Part shown: piece after piece, positions 16,281 through 24,809 of the stretch
Numbering within the stretch: the first letter of the stretch is position 1
How the letters are laid out: each line of letters opens with the position of its first letter
NCBI RefSeq assembly: GCF_003012935.1
Contig: NZ_PUDR01000026.1
Coordinates: 1-35,648 of the forward strand
Length of the DNA stretch: 35,648 nucleotides
Direction: 5' to 3'
From: Pannonibacter carbonis
Lineage (GTDB): Bacteria; Pseudomonadota; Alphaproteobacteria; Rhizobiales; Stappiaceae
The notes under the pieces: model-generated
Database searches by the model: none
Told to the model about the DNA's origin: nothing
What the model saw: the letters and a program-made list of their open reading frames with translations, nothing else
Made by a program: the position numbers and the translations under genes

Positions 16281-17045
16281 ATGGTACGTGTCTGCCTTGC
16301 CTTGCTGCTTGCCAGCACTGCGCTCTGCGCAACCGCCGCAACTGGGACTGCCACTGCTGCCACCGTGCGGACGGAAACCATCCGGATCGATCCGCCGCAG
16401 CCGGTGACGCCACAAGGAACAAACCCTTCGGCAGAACCGAGTGTCACTCCGGGGGCCGGGCAACAGATCCCGGCAGGACAGGTTCCGTCCATACTGACGG
16501 ATCAGCCGGAGGACACAGCACCTTCAGTGGACGACGTGGATGCGCTGGACGAGCCCCCCTCGCAGCAGAACCAGTTGCCTGTGCCTGAGGTCAGGTATGG
16601 CGCCGACGGGCTGCCTACCCCTGTGGCCCGCATGCGCGAGCAACTGATGGAGGCTGCCCGCTCCGGCGACGTCGAAAAGATGCGCATGGTGCTGGAAGGC
16701 AATGAAATGATGCCGACCCTGTCGCTGACCGAGATCGGCGACCCGATCGCGTTTCTGAAGGACAGTTCCGGCGACGGTAACGGCATGGAAATCCTGGCCA
16801 TCCTGCTCGACGTTCTTGAGGCGGGCTGGGTGAAGGTCGATGCCGGCACGGCGCAGGAAATGTATGTCTGGCCGTATTTCGCCCGCTACCCGTTTGACAA
16901 GCTGACGCCACAGCAGAAAGTCGAGATGTACCGGATCGTGACGGCTGGCGACTTTGCCGAGATGGATGCCTATGGCGCCTGGCTGTTCTACCGCGTCGGC
17001 ATCGGCCCCGACGGCACGCTGCATTACTTCGTCGCCGGCGAGTAA
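16281..17045 (+). CDS. Exported protein of unknown function (conserved in Rhizobiales)
   Basis: The product has 254 residues. A signal peptide (MVRVCLALLLASTALCATAATG) is followed by a Pro/Gln/Asp-rich linker to about residue 100, then a folded domain: PTPVARMREQLMEAARSGDVEKMRMVLEGNEMMP. This resembles a single ankyrin-like helix pair, with YVWPYFARYPFDKLTPQQKVEMYRIVTAGDF further on. I have seen this C-terminal pattern in periplasmic hypothetical proteins of Rhizobiales. It ends before a hairpin shared with the convergent btaB gene. No enzymatic motif is visible. Confidence 0.72.
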   Translation: MVRVCLALLLASTALCATAATGTATAATVRTETIRIDPPQPVTPQGTNPSAEPSVTPGAGQQIPAGQVPSILTDQPEDTAPSVDDVDALDEPPSQQNQLPVPEVRYGADGLPTPVARMREQLMEAARSGDVEKMRMVLEGNEMMPTLSLTEIGDPIAFLKDSSGDGNGMEILAILLDVLEAGWVKVDAGTAQEMYVWPYFARYPFDKLTPQQKVEMYRIVTAGDFAEMDAYGAWLFYRVGIGPDGTLHYFVAGE

Positions 17046-17046
17046 G

Positions 17047-17071
17047 GCCGTGGCGGCAAGGCCACCACGGC
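17047..17071. terminator. GC hairpin between convergent genes
   Basis: GCCGTGGCGGC pairs with GCCACCACGGC with one mismatch around a 3-nt loop. It sits in the 41-bp gap between two convergent stops. No U-tract follows on either strand, so it may act as an mRNA 3' stabiliser. Confidence 0.45.
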
Positions 17072-17086
17072 GCAGGCGCGACTGAC

Positions 17087-17785
17087 TCAGTCCTTGCGGA
17101 TCTCCGCCCAAACGGAATAGCCACGGTAGAGCGTGCCCGTCGCGGCGGTTGCGCCATGGCTGGCGGCAAGGTTGTTCACCACCTCGGCGGTGTCAGCGCG
17201 GGGGGACACGTGGAACTTCGCCAGCCAGGCGAACAGCAGCGCCTTGAACCAGCGCGGCAGCTTGTCCTGCTGGCCGAAATCGACCAGGGACAGCGTGCCG
17301 CCGGGCGACAGGGCCTTCAGGCCTGCCGTCAGCGCCGCCTGCCAGGGCGGGATCATCGACAGGGCATAGGAGAAGAACACCCGGTCGAAGGTCGCCCGCC
17401 CGAACAGAGCTTCCGCGTCAAAGTCGGTCGCATCGGCGCAGGCGAGCCGGATCCGTGACGACAGACCGGCGCGGGCAATGTTCGCCCGCGCGGTCTCCAG
17501 CATCTCGGCCGAGATGTCGAGGCCAAAGAACTGCGCCTCCGGATGGCGGCGGGCAGCGGCAATCAGATTGCGTCCCGTGCCGCAGCCCAGTTCCAGCACG
17601 CTGCCACCGGCCGGCGGATCGAGCCGGTCGATCAGCCGGTCGCGGCCGAGGAGATAATACTTGCGCGTCAGGTCGTAGAAGTGGCGCTGGTGGCGGTAGA
17701 CCTGATCCATCAGCGCAGCCGCTTCACCGGTCTTGCCGGTCTGGCTGCTCTGGCTGGCGCCCGTCGGATTATCCATTGTAGACAT
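17087..17785 (-). CDS. btaB: BtaB: betaine-lipid N-methyltransferase
   Basis: BtaB trimethylates diacylglyceryl-homoserine to give the phosphorus-free betaine lipid DGTS. The product is 232 residues from ATG 17785. GGAGG lies 11 nt upstream, inside the end of btaA, and the genes overlap by 17 bp. Other in-frame ATGs exist at 17776 and further upstream. The SAM-binding motif is SVLELGCGTGRNLIAAAR (about residues 61-78), with FFGLDISAEMLETAR as motif II. YRHQRHFYDLTRKYYLLGRDRLID at the N-terminus is typical of BtaB. The identity rests on this pattern and on the overlap with btaA. Confidence 0.87.
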   Translation of the reverse strand: MSTMDNPTGASQSSQTGKTGEAAALMDQVYRHQRHFYDLTRKYYLLGRDRLIDRLDPPAGGSVLELGCGTGRNLIAAARRHPEAQFFGLDISAEMLETARANIARAGLSSRIRLACADATDFDAEALFGRATFDRVFFSYALSMIPPWQAALTAGLKALSPGGTLSLVDFGQQDKLPRWFKALLFAWLAKFHVSPRADTAEVVNNLAASHGATAATGTLYRGYSVWAEIRKD

Positions 17786-19055
17786 AGAGGTGGAAGCCTC
17801 CATAGATCGACGAGCGGTCCTGACGGCCGAGGTCAAGGCTGCGCGCCTCTTCATAGGTCCAGCGGCCCAGAATGTCGTCGGCCACGCGGCCCGGCAGCAG
17901 GGTCGGCTCGGCGGCGGTGCGGAAGATGACGCGCGCGCCCGGCCGGGCGGTGCGGGTGATTTCGGACCACAGGGCGTTAAGCTGGTCGTCGGTCATCCAG
18001 TCCTGCGCATCCAGCAGCACATAGGCGTCCAGGCTGTCCTCGTCCTGGCCTTCCAGGTGCTCGGTGAAGGAGCGGTTGATCACAGTGACCCGATCGGCAC
18101 GGTCACGGATCGTCTCGAAATGCTCGCGGCGCAGATAGGGCGGCAGCGGGCCGGCTTCGCCGGTTCCGGACGCAACTGGTGCGCTGGCCAGGCCACCGGC
18201 GTTCGGCGCATAGCCGCGGTTGAACGCCTGCCAGGCGAAGTAGTTGTCGGAGAGCTTGAAGTCGCAGGCGAGCTTCTGCAGCCGCTGCTTCAGCACGTCG
18301 GACATGCTGCCGGTCGGGCTGGCGGACACCAGCGCCTCATACTGGGCTGGCGGAATGCCGAGACCATAGAGCGACATCTTCTTCGACGTCGCCCAACGGA
18401 CCAGCCGCTTGTCGAACAGCGGCGCCAGGGCGGTGTCGAAATAGCTGCGCTGCTCATCCAGCGTCCGGGCGCGCACGAAATGCTTCGGATCGATACCATA
18501 GAGCTTGGCAATAAAGTGCCCGGCGCCGATGCAATAACCAAGCAGGCCGTGGTGATAGAGGTCGCGCGAGAACAGGGTGATGCGTTTGCGGCCCCAGCCG
18601 GTCAGGTCGCGGCCTTCCCAGTAGGCGCGGCTTTCCTCGTCCAGATTGCGCTTCAGGAAGCGCTCGTAGGCGGCGATGTTGCCCTTTTCGTCGGCTTCAC
18701 CGAAGAAGCGGTAGAAGCTGTCGTAGTTCGGCAGATGCTGCGCGGCGGCAAGCTTCAGGCGGCCGAGGGCAACATGGGCCCGGTTGAGATCGACAGCCGT
18801 GATCTCGGCCGGATCTGCGGTGAGGTAGGACATCACGTTGCAGCCACCCGACGAGATGGTGACCATGCGCGAATGCCGCTTCAGCTCCAGCGCCTGCATG
18901 TCGACATCCGGATCCTCCCAGATCTGCGGATAGACAAGCCCCTTGAAGGCGAAGGTGAACAGACGTTCCAGCAGCCCGTCCTTCGACGTGGCGCTAGACC
19001 GGTGCACGGCTTTCTTCAAACGGGCCTTGGAGGCCTCCAGAGTGCTGGCGGGCAT
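17769..19055 (-). CDS. btaA: BtaA: SAM:diacylglycerol 3-amino-3-carboxypropyltransferase (DUF3419)
   Basis: BtaA transfers the aminocarboxypropyl group of SAM to diacylglycerol, the first committed step of betaine-lipid synthesis. The 428-residue protein matches the DUF3419 family over its whole length. It has VYPQIWEDPDVDMQAL, the SAM-binding-like ISSGGCNVMSYL near residue 92, and AVDLNRAHVALGRLKLAA after it. The C-terminal Rossmann-like part contains AYVLLDAQDWMTDDQLNALWSEI. AGGAGGAG lies 4 nt before the ATG. btaAB in other bacteria is induced by phosphate starvation through PhoB. I looked for a Pho box in the upstream gap and saw none that convinces me. Confidence 0.9.
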   Translation of the reverse strand: MPASTLEASKARLKKAVHRSSATSKDGLLERLFTFAFKGLVYPQIWEDPDVDMQALELKRHSRMVTISSGGCNVMSYLTADPAEITAVDLNRAHVALGRLKLAAAQHLPNYDSFYRFFGEADEKGNIAAYERFLKRNLDEESRAYWEGRDLTGWGRKRITLFSRDLYHHGLLGYCIGAGHFIAKLYGIDPKHFVRARTLDEQRSYFDTALAPLFDKRLVRWATSKKMSLYGLGIPPAQYEALVSASPTGSMSDVLKQRLQKLACDFKLSDNYFAWQAFNRGYAPNAGGLASAPVASGTGEAGPLPPYLRREHFETIRDRADRVTVINRSFTEHLEGQDEDSLDAYVLLDAQDWMTDDQLNALWSEITRTARPGARVIFRTAAEPTLLPGRVADDILGRWTYEEARSLDLGRQDRSSIYGGFHLYVYNG

Positions 19056-19238
19056 GCGCTCCTCCTCATCTTCCGCATCAACTGGCGGATGAACGATCCT
19101 GTCCAGCGATTCCCTCGCCGGATAAGGACCTCACGTGGAGGCGAGCGATACTTGAGCTTGACGACAATTGGGTGACGCCGGGGGAACCTTAGGCTTTGGC
19201 ACGACGGCAAGGGTTACATGTTGCCCGGGCCCTACTCC

Positions 19239-19414
19239 GTGTCACCCCGGCCAAGCGCAGCGCGAGCCGGGGCCTACTCGCTTGCAGAGTCTCAATTTAT
19301 GCGTGATGCCGAAGACCGGGCGATAGGGACAGGCTGCGTCCATGGAGCAACAAGATCACCGCTCTGCGAACGAGTAGGCCCCGGGTCTTCGCTTCGCTGC
19401 GCCCGGGGTGACAC
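19239..19414. repeat. Second copy of the about 175-bp paired REP-like element (family 2)
   Basis: The outer arms are GTGTCACCCCGGCC and CGGGGTGACAC, the same as in the element at 8131. CGCTCTGCGAACGAGTAGGCC is shared with that copy apart from a few bases, and the right half also carries the CTTCGCTTCGCTGCG segment of the fabI-downstream element. It takes up nearly half of the 405-bp gap between btaA and the L,D-transpeptidase gene. The rest of the gap holds the btaA leader but no gene I can support. Confidence 0.85.
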
Positions 19415-19460
19415 CGAGGGTCTTTTTGATCCGCTCCGCCGGGAGCCCCCGGCGGCGGCG

Positions 19461-20813
19461 TCAGCGCGTGGTCACGACGAAGTCGGTGCCAAGGCCGGTG
19501 TTGCGGGCAAAGCTGCGGTCGGTGACGATCAGCGACGAGCCGGGCGTCAGCATCAGGCCGATGTCGCGGGCGACCGATTTCGGCAGGCTCACCCGGTCCA
19601 GCACCGCTTCCGGCGACAGGCCAGGACGCGCCTCGGCATTGACCGCGACCCAGGTCACATCGCTGTCGCCCTTCTCGAACCCTAGCGTGGTGAAGATCAC
19701 GGTGCCGAGCGGCAGATGCGGATCCTTCAGCGCCACCGGGGCTTCATAGATGTCCTTGAAGTCACGGCGGATGCGCAGGACGGCCGTCAGCGTTTCATCT
19801 TCACCGAGCTCACGATAGAGCGCCTTCAACAGGCTGGTGGTCATGTTGCCGGTCACCGGCAGGTTTGCACCCGCCTGAAACTGGCGGATGGCTTCGCGTG
19901 TCCGCTTGCCCATCACACCATCCTCAAAGCCGGCATCGAAGCCGAGCTTGTTGAGGAGCGTCTGGGCCCGGTGAACATCACTTCCCGCGGCCTTCGGCGT
20001 GATGATCATGCGCAGCGGCTTGTCGGACAGCGCCTGATTGGCGGGAACTTTCGCCGGCTCGATCGAGCCTGTGACGATCGACCCGCGCAGACCGGAATCC
20101 GAGGTGACAATCGGCAGGTCCAGGCTGGCAACAGCGGTGCCGGCCTCATAGGGCTGCGGCAGGGCGGTATGGCGCACCGAAACCGGTTCAACCGGCGCGT
20201 CGGTGATCACCACATGCGCGCCGCGCCCGGTCATGCCGAACAGCGACTGGGCAAACTCCATCGGCATGCGGACGCAGCCATGCGAGGCCGGATAGCCCGG
20301 CAGCTTGCCCTGGTGCAGGGCAATCCCCGACCAGGTCAGGCGCTGCATGTAGGGCATCGGCGCGTTGTCATAGATGTTGGAGAAGTGCTTGCGGCGCTTT
20401 TCCAGGATCGAATAGACGCCCGTCGGCGTGCTGTGGCCCGTCTTGCCGGACGAAATCGGCGACTGTCCCACGACCTCAAGGCCACGGTAGACTGTCATTG
20501 ACTGGGCCTGCAGCGAAATCACGATATGCAGCGGATCGTCAGGTCCAGCCTCCGTTGCAGCCGGTTGGGCCACTGCGCCGGCAACGGCCTGCAGCTTCTG
20601 CGTGGCTGGCCGGTTGCTCGCTGACTGGCCCTTGCCATCGCCCGGACGCTCCGTCGCGCCAGCCGTGGTGAGGGTCGCAAGCCCGATAAAAGCGGCAAGC
20701 GCCAGAGGCAGAGCCCCAGCGAGCGTTGTGTGCAACAGGCCGGAGACGTCCATAGCCTGTGCCTGGACGAGACCGAAGCGCTTCGCCGATGCTGAATTTC
20801 CGCTTTTGACCAT
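19461..20813 (-). CDS. L,D-transpeptidase (YkuD domain) with peptidoglycan-binding domain
   Basis: The product has 450 residues. A hydrophobic segment at 25-50 is a signal or membrane anchor. The YkuD domain spans about 92-210, with His167 and the catalytic motif S-H-G-C-V-R (Cys180). Such enzymes form 3-3 crosslinks in peptidoglycan or attach proteins to it, in the periplasm. Residues about 285-330 are a PG_binding_1 domain (AQTLLNKLGFDAGFEDGVMGKRTREAIRQFQ). The C-terminal 100 residues (LPLGTVIFTTLGFEKGDSDVTWVAVN) form an extra domain. The order YkuD then PG-binding is known in alphaproteobacterial enzymes. The ATG at 20813 has GAGG close upstream, and an alternative ATG at 20753 would shorten the cytoplasmic N-terminus. 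Confidence 0.9.
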   Translation of the reverse strand: MVKSGNSASAKRFGLVQAQAMDVSGLLHTTLAGALPLALAAFIGLATLTTAGATERPGDGKGQSASNRPATQKLQAVAGAVAQPAATEAGPDDPLHIVISLQAQSMTVYRGLEVVGQSPISSGKTGHSTPTGVYSILEKRRKHFSNIYDNAPMPYMQRLTWSGIALHQGKLPGYPASHGCVRMPMEFAQSLFGMTGRGAHVVITDAPVEPVSVRHTALPQPYEAGTAVASLDLPIVTSDSGLRGSIVTGSIEPAKVPANQALSDKPLRMIITPKAAGSDVHRAQTLLNKLGFDAGFEDGVMGKRTREAIRQFQAGANLPVTGNMTTSLLKALYRELGEDETLTAVLRIRRDFKDIYEAPVALKDPHLPLGTVIFTTLGFEKGDSDVTWVAVNAEARPGLSPEAVLDRVSLPKSVARDIGLMLTPGSSLIVTDRSFARNTGLGTDFVVTTR

Positions 20814-20931
20814 GACCTCGAGCCCCGCGTTACTATCGACTGGTGCAAGCCCGACCCGGACCCTAACGAAGTCCCGTGTAATTACCGTTAGGAAACTGGG
20901 TTACCGAAGTGTGTGAATTCGAACGGCTCTG

Positions 20932-20947
20932 TTCATAACCGCTTAAC
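20932..20947. promoter_or_regulatory. CtrA-like site, one mismatch, upstream of the L,D-transpeptidase gene
   Basis: TTCA, seven bases and TTAAC match the CtrA consensus in 8 of 9 positions, about 120 bp upstream of a cell-wall gene. I see no clear -10 element at the right distance, so this is a weak candidate. Confidence 0.25.
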
Positions 20948-20989
20948 TCCCGCCGCACTGTGGCATCTGTCACATCATGGTCAAAATCA

Positions 20990-21024
20990 CGATTGGCGGA
21001 GAGGAAAACTCCAACCGCCAATCG
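20990..21024 (-). terminator. Rho-independent terminator downstream of the dihydroorotase-like gene
   Basis: CGATTGGCGG and CCGCCAATCG form a perfect 10-bp stem, extended inside by GGAG/CTCC. Read on the minus strand it follows the dihydroorotase stop by about 50 nt and is followed by TGATTTTG, a modest U-rich stretch. Confidence 0.65.
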
Positions 21025-21075
21025 TCTGTCAGGATCGAGGTGCCGAAAACACCCTGGCGCGCCCCAAGCAGGGGA

Positions 21076-22425
21076 TCACCCCTGCGGCAGCGCGTCCTGG
21101 AAGGTGATGACCTCGCCGGTGGAGGGAGCCGTCAGCTCGCCCTGCCACATGACCTTGCGGCCACGCACGAAGGTGCCGACCGGCCAGCCGGTGACGGTGA
21201 CCCCGTCATAGGGCGTCCAGCCGGCGCGGGAGGCGATCCATTCATTGCGGATGGTCTCGCGGCGCTTCATGTCGACAATCGTGAAGTCGGCATCATAGCC
21301 GACCGCGATGCGGCCCTTGCGGGCGATGTTGAACAGCCGCGCCGGGCCGGCACTGGACATGTCGACGAAGCGCTCCAGCGTCAGACGGCCGGCGTTGACG
21401 TGGTCGAGCATGGTCGGGACGAGCGTCTGCACGCCGGTCATGCCGGAATGGGAACCGGGATACTCGTGATCCTTTTCCTCGCGCGTGTGCGGCGCGTGGT
21501 CAGAGCCGAGAATGTCGGCAATGCCCTGGTTGACGCCCCACCACAGCTTCTCCTGATGCGCCAGATCGCGCACCGGCGGGTTCATCTGGGCATAGGTGCC
21601 AAGGCGCTCGTAGCAGTCAGGCGCATGGAGCGTCAGGTGATGCGGCGTCACTTCCACGCTGGCAACATCCTTGTGCTCGGCGAGATACTCCATCTCCTCG
21701 CCGGTCGACAGGTGCAGCACATGCACGCGCTTGCCGAGGCGGCGGGCCAGCGTCACCAGACGCTGGGTCGCCAAAAGCGCGGCAGTCTCGTCGCGCCAGA
21801 CCGGATGCGAACGCGGATCGCCCGGCACGCGCTCGCCCATGCGGGCGCGCAGGCGCATCTCGTCCTCGCAGTGGAACGAGGCGCGGCGGGTGATCTGCTT
21901 CAGGATCTTGGCGAGGTTCTCGTCGTCCTCGACCAGCAGGTTGCCGGTGGACGAGCCGATGAACACCTTGATGCCCGCTGCCCCCGGCAGCTTTTCCAGC
22001 GCCGGGATCTCCTCGATGTTCTCCGCCGTGCCGCCGACAAAGAAGGCAAAGTCGCAGTGCATGCGGTGATGACCGGCGGCGACCTTGGCAGCCAGCGTTT
22101 CGGCAGAGGTGGTGTTCGGGTTGGTGTTCGGCATCTCGAACACGCCGGTGACGCCGCCCATCACGGCTCCGCGCGACCCGGTCTCCAGGTCTTCCTTGTG
22201 CGTCAGGCCCGGCTCGCGGAAATGCACCTGCGTGTCGATGACACCGGGAAGGATGGTGAGCCCGGCGCAGTCGATGCGCTCGGCAGCCACTTCCGAGCGC
22301 AGGTCCCCGATCAGCGATATACGGCCACCCCGGATGGCAACATCCCGGATCGCCGCCCCGTCCTGGTTGACCACGGTGCCCCCTGCCAGGATCAGGTCAT
22401 GCGGCTTTGCTGTCATTGTGGCCAT
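21076..22425 (-). CDS. pyrC: Dihydroorotase-like cyclic amidohydrolase
   Basis: The product is 449 residues from ATG 22425 with GGAG 8 nt upstream. An open extension to 22866 runs across the divergent ygfZ start and is rejected. It is a class I dihydroorotase by sequence: the N-terminal DTQVHFREPG, the bridging Lys153 (GIKVFIGSSTG), His185 (FHCEDE), His238 (LHLST) and Asp309 (LGSDHAPHT). Dihydroorotase closes carbamoyl-aspartate to dihydroorotate in pyrimidine synthesis. The first histidine of the usual H-x-H metal motif is Gln66. This substitution is, to my memory, shared by related Rhizobiales proteins, so it is probably not a sequencing error. No pyrB is near, so a role in another cyclic amide pathway is possible. 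It is divergent from ygfZ. Confidence 0.82.
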   Translation of the reverse strand: MATMTAKPHDLILAGGTVVNQDGAAIRDVAIRGGRISLIGDLRSEVAAERIDCAGLTILPGVIDTQVHFREPGLTHKEDLETGSRGAVMGGVTGVFEMPNTNPNTTSAETLAAKVAAGHHRMHCDFAFFVGGTAENIEEIPALEKLPGAAGIKVFIGSSTGNLLVEDDENLAKILKQITRRASFHCEDEMRLRARMGERVPGDPRSHPVWRDETAALLATQRLVTLARRLGKRVHVLHLSTGEEMEYLAEHKDVASVEVTPHHLTLHAPDCYERLGTYAQMNPPVRDLAHQEKLWWGVNQGIADILGSDHAPHTREEKDHEYPGSHSGMTGVQTLVPTMLDHVNAGRLTLERFVDMSSAGPARLFNIARKGRIAVGYDADFTIVDMKRRETIRNEWIASRAGWTPYDGVTVTGWPVGTFVRGRKVMWQGELTAPSTGEVITFQDALPQG

Positions 22426-22624
22426 CGTGAATTCTCCGCGTTCGGGTGGCAGGTCTGGCGCTGCGAATAGGACGGTTACATAAGATGCGCGCCGGAGCGG
22501 GTCCACTGGATTCAGGACAGGGCAGCTTGCCGGCAGTCTGCTGCCCGACCGGCCCTTGCCGGATGGACGCGGCAGGTCTATCTGCAAGGGACTGCATCCT
22601 TTACGTGTTTTTCCGGAGATCCCG

Positions 22625-23533
22625 ATGTCCGACATCCGCCATGCCTTGCTGCCAAGCCGGGGTGTTCTCTGCCTGACAGGTCCGGATGTGGTGCATTTCC
22701 TCAACAATCTCGTCACCAGCGACGTTGAACATCTGGAGCCGGGACAGGCCGGTTTTGCGGCGCTATTGAGCCCGCAAGGCAAGATCCTGTTCGATTTCCT
22801 TGCGCTGCGAACCGCAGACGGGTTCCTGATCGACGTCGCGCGGGCCGTCACGGCTGATCTTGCCAAGCGGCTGACCTTTTACCGGCTGCGGGCAAAGGTC
22901 GAGATTGCCGATCTCAGCGAGAGCCATGCGGTGGCCGTGTGCTGGGGCGGACCCGAGGCGGGTGGACCTGCGACATTCGCGCTGGACGGAGCGGTGACAG
23001 CCCGAGATCCGCGCCTTGACGCGCTCGGCCTGCGCATTGTCGCGCCGTCTGCCGGTTTGCTCGAAGCGCTTGCGGCCGGCGGTAGCACGCTGGCCAGCGA
23101 AGCGGACTGGACCGCCCATCGAATCGCGCTCGGGGTGCCACAGTCCGGCGAGGATTTCGCGCTTGGTGATGCCTTTCCCCATGACGTGGACATGGACCAG
23201 CTTGCCGGCGTGTCCTTCTCCAAGGGCTGCTATGTCGGCCAGGAAATCGTAGCGCGCATGGAGCACCGGGGAACCGCGCGCAAGCGGATGATCCAGGTGA
23301 CCGGCTCCGCGCCCCTCCCCGCAGCAGGAACGGCGGTGATCGCAGGCGAGCAACAATTGGGCACGCTCGGCTCCTCCACAGGCAATCAGGGGCTGGCCCT
23401 GCTGCGCCTTGACAAGGTGAAGGCCGCCCTCGACAACGGCGCCGACCTCAGCTGCGGCGACATCAGCCTGACGGCAACCCTGCCGGCCTTCGCCCGCTTC
23501 GGCTGGCCGCAGGGAGCGTCGTCGGAGGGCTGA
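22625..23533 (+). CDS. ygfZ: YgfZ/CAF17-type folate-binding protein for Fe-S cluster assembly
   Basis: YgfZ proteins are tetrahydrofolate-binding relatives of the glycine cleavage T protein that help build or repair 4Fe-4S clusters. The product is 302 residues from ATG 22625 with GGAG 6 nt upstream. The signature K-G-C-Y-V-G-Q-E with the invariant cysteine is at about residues 199-206, followed by IVARMEHRGTARKRM. The N-terminus LCLTGPDVVHFLNNLVTSDVEHL is also typical. It is the first gene of a probable operon with the HD hydrolase 27 bp downstream, and it is divergent from the dihydroorotase-like gene across 199 bp. Confidence 0.92.
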   Translation: MSDIRHALLPSRGVLCLTGPDVVHFLNNLVTSDVEHLEPGQAGFAALLSPQGKILFDFLALRTADGFLIDVARAVTADLAKRLTFYRLRAKVEIADLSESHAVAVCWGGPEAGGPATFALDGAVTARDPRLDALGLRIVAPSAGLLEALAAGGSTLASEADWTAHRIALGVPQSGEDFALGDAFPHDVDMDQLAGVSFSKGCYVGQEIVARMEHRGTARKRMIQVTGSAPLPAAGTAVIAGEQQLGTLGSSTGNQGLALLRLDKVKAALDNGADLSCGDISLTATLPAFARFGWPQGASSEG

Positions 23534-23560
23534 TCCCGGCCGACACAAAACAACGGACCC

Positions 23561-24229
23561 ATGTGCATGGCTGCCGACAGACCCGATCTTCCCAAGCGCG
23601 CCTGGCAGCGCATGTTGTCCGGCCGGCGGCTCGACCTGCTTGATCCCTCGCCACTGGATGTGGAACTCTCCGACATTGCGCATGGGCTTGCCCGCGTTGC
23701 CCGCTGGAACGGGCAGACCCGCGGCGACCATGCCTTCTCGGTCGCCCAGCATTCGCTGGTCGTCGAGGATATCGCGCTTGGCCTGAAGCCGGACCTGCCG
23801 CCGCACTGGCGGCTGGCGGTGCTGCTGCACGATGCCCCTGAGTATGTGATTGGGGACATGATCTCGCCGTTCAAGGCCGTCATGGGCGGTGACTACAAGC
23901 TGGTCGAGGGACGGCTGCAGGAGGCGATCCACCTGCGTTTCGGCCTGCCGGCGAAAGTTCCCGACGCGGTCAAGAAACTGGCAAAGAAGGCGGATATCGT
24001 CTGCGCCTATTTCGAGGCGGTGGAACTGGCCGGCTTTGACGACGAGGAAGCCGCGCGGATCTTCGGCCGGCCCAAAGGGTTTGGCACCGGACCTGCCGAT
24101 GCGCCGCGCCTCGGCCTCGACCCGCAACCGGCGTCGCAGGCACAAGCTGCCTTCATTGCCCGTTTCGAGTCCATTTCAGCCGACATGGCGGCGGAGACCG
24201 CCGCGAAAAAACGCAGCGGCGGGCGATGA
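23561..24229 (+). CDS. HD-domain hydrolase (YfbR-like)
   Basis: The product has 222 residues. The HD metal site is visible: DHAFSVAQHSL (first His), AVLLHDAPEYVIGD (His-Asp pair) and the later aspartate in AKKADIVCAYFEA. Length and pattern fit the YfbR group, which includes 5'-deoxynucleotidases. The substrate here is unproven. The start may be ATG 23561 or 23567, and neither has a strong ribosome site. The C-terminal 40 residues are low-complexity Ala/Lys-rich. It follows ygfZ by 27 bp and precedes the phosphatase by 54 bp. Confidence 0.83.
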   Translation: MCMAADRPDLPKRAWQRMLSGRRLDLLDPSPLDVELSDIAHGLARVARWNGQTRGDHAFSVAQHSLVVEDIALGLKPDLPPHWRLAVLLHDAPEYVIGDMISPFKAVMGGDYKLVEGRLQEAIHLRFGLPAKVPDAVKKLAKKADIVCAYFEAVELAGFDDEEAARIFGRPKGFGTGPADAPRLGLDPQPASQAQAAFIARFESISADMAAETAAKKRSGGR

Positions 24230-24283
24230 CCGCAGGCCGCGAAGCAGTTAGGGTCAAGACAAGCGGAACCGGATAGCCTGACG

Positions 24284-24790
24284 ATGTTGCATGTGTGTTC
24301 TCTCGCGCGCCTGAGTGAAACGGTCGACCGGACCGGGGCAACCCATCTGGTCAGCCTGATCAATGCCGACACCCATGTGCCACGGCCGGACAGGATTGCA
24401 GCGGAACGTCACCTGTTCCTGGGTTTCAATGACATCATCACGCCGGTGGATGGTCTGGTGCCGCCGGCAGAGGCCCATGTCGCCGAGTTCATCCGCTTCG
24501 TGCGAACCTGGGACCGGCAGGGCGCGATGGTCATCCATTGCTGGGCCGGCATCAGCCGGTCGACGGCTGGAGCCTACATCGCCGCCTGCACGTTAAACCC
24601 CGGCGCGGACGAGATCGGACTTGCCGAGGAACTGCGCCGGCGCGCGCCGTCCGCCACACCCAATGCCCGGCTGGTGGCCTTTGCCGACAAGATCCTCGGC
24701 CGCAACGGGCGCATGATCGACGGCGTGCGCGGCATCGGGCGCGGCGCCGATGCCTTTGAAGGAACCCCCTTCGAAATGCCGGTCGGCTGA
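24284..24790 (+). CDS. Cysteine-based tyrosine/dual-specificity phosphatase-like protein
   Basis: The product has 168 residues with the C-x5-R phosphatase loop I-H-C-W-A-G-I-S-R-S: Cys86 and Arg92 are the nucleophile and phosphate-binding arginine. A candidate general acid is Asp50 in FLGFNDII. The family hydrolyses phosphotyrosine or other phosphoesters, and related Rhizobiales proteins are annotated only as tyrosine phosphatase-like. There is no signal peptide, so it is cytoplasmic. It is the third gene of the ygfZ unit. The regulator gene starts within 20 bp of its stop. Confidence 0.82.
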   Translation: MLHVCSLARLSETVDRTGATHLVSLINADTHVPRPDRIAAERHLFLGFNDIITPVDGLVPPAEAHVAEFIRFVRTWDRQGAMVIHCWAGISRSTAGAYIAACTLNPGADEIGLAEELRRRAPSATPNARLVAFADKILGRNGRMIDGVRGIGRGADAFEGTPFEMPVG

Positions 24791-24809
24791 CATGGAGACG
24801 AGGCCCGAG

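Noticed and set aside
19056-19200. Possible Pho box before btaA
   Set aside because: CGTCA occurs twice (in GCGTCACCC and TTGTCGTCA, minus strand) but with a 14-nt period, where a Pho box needs 11.
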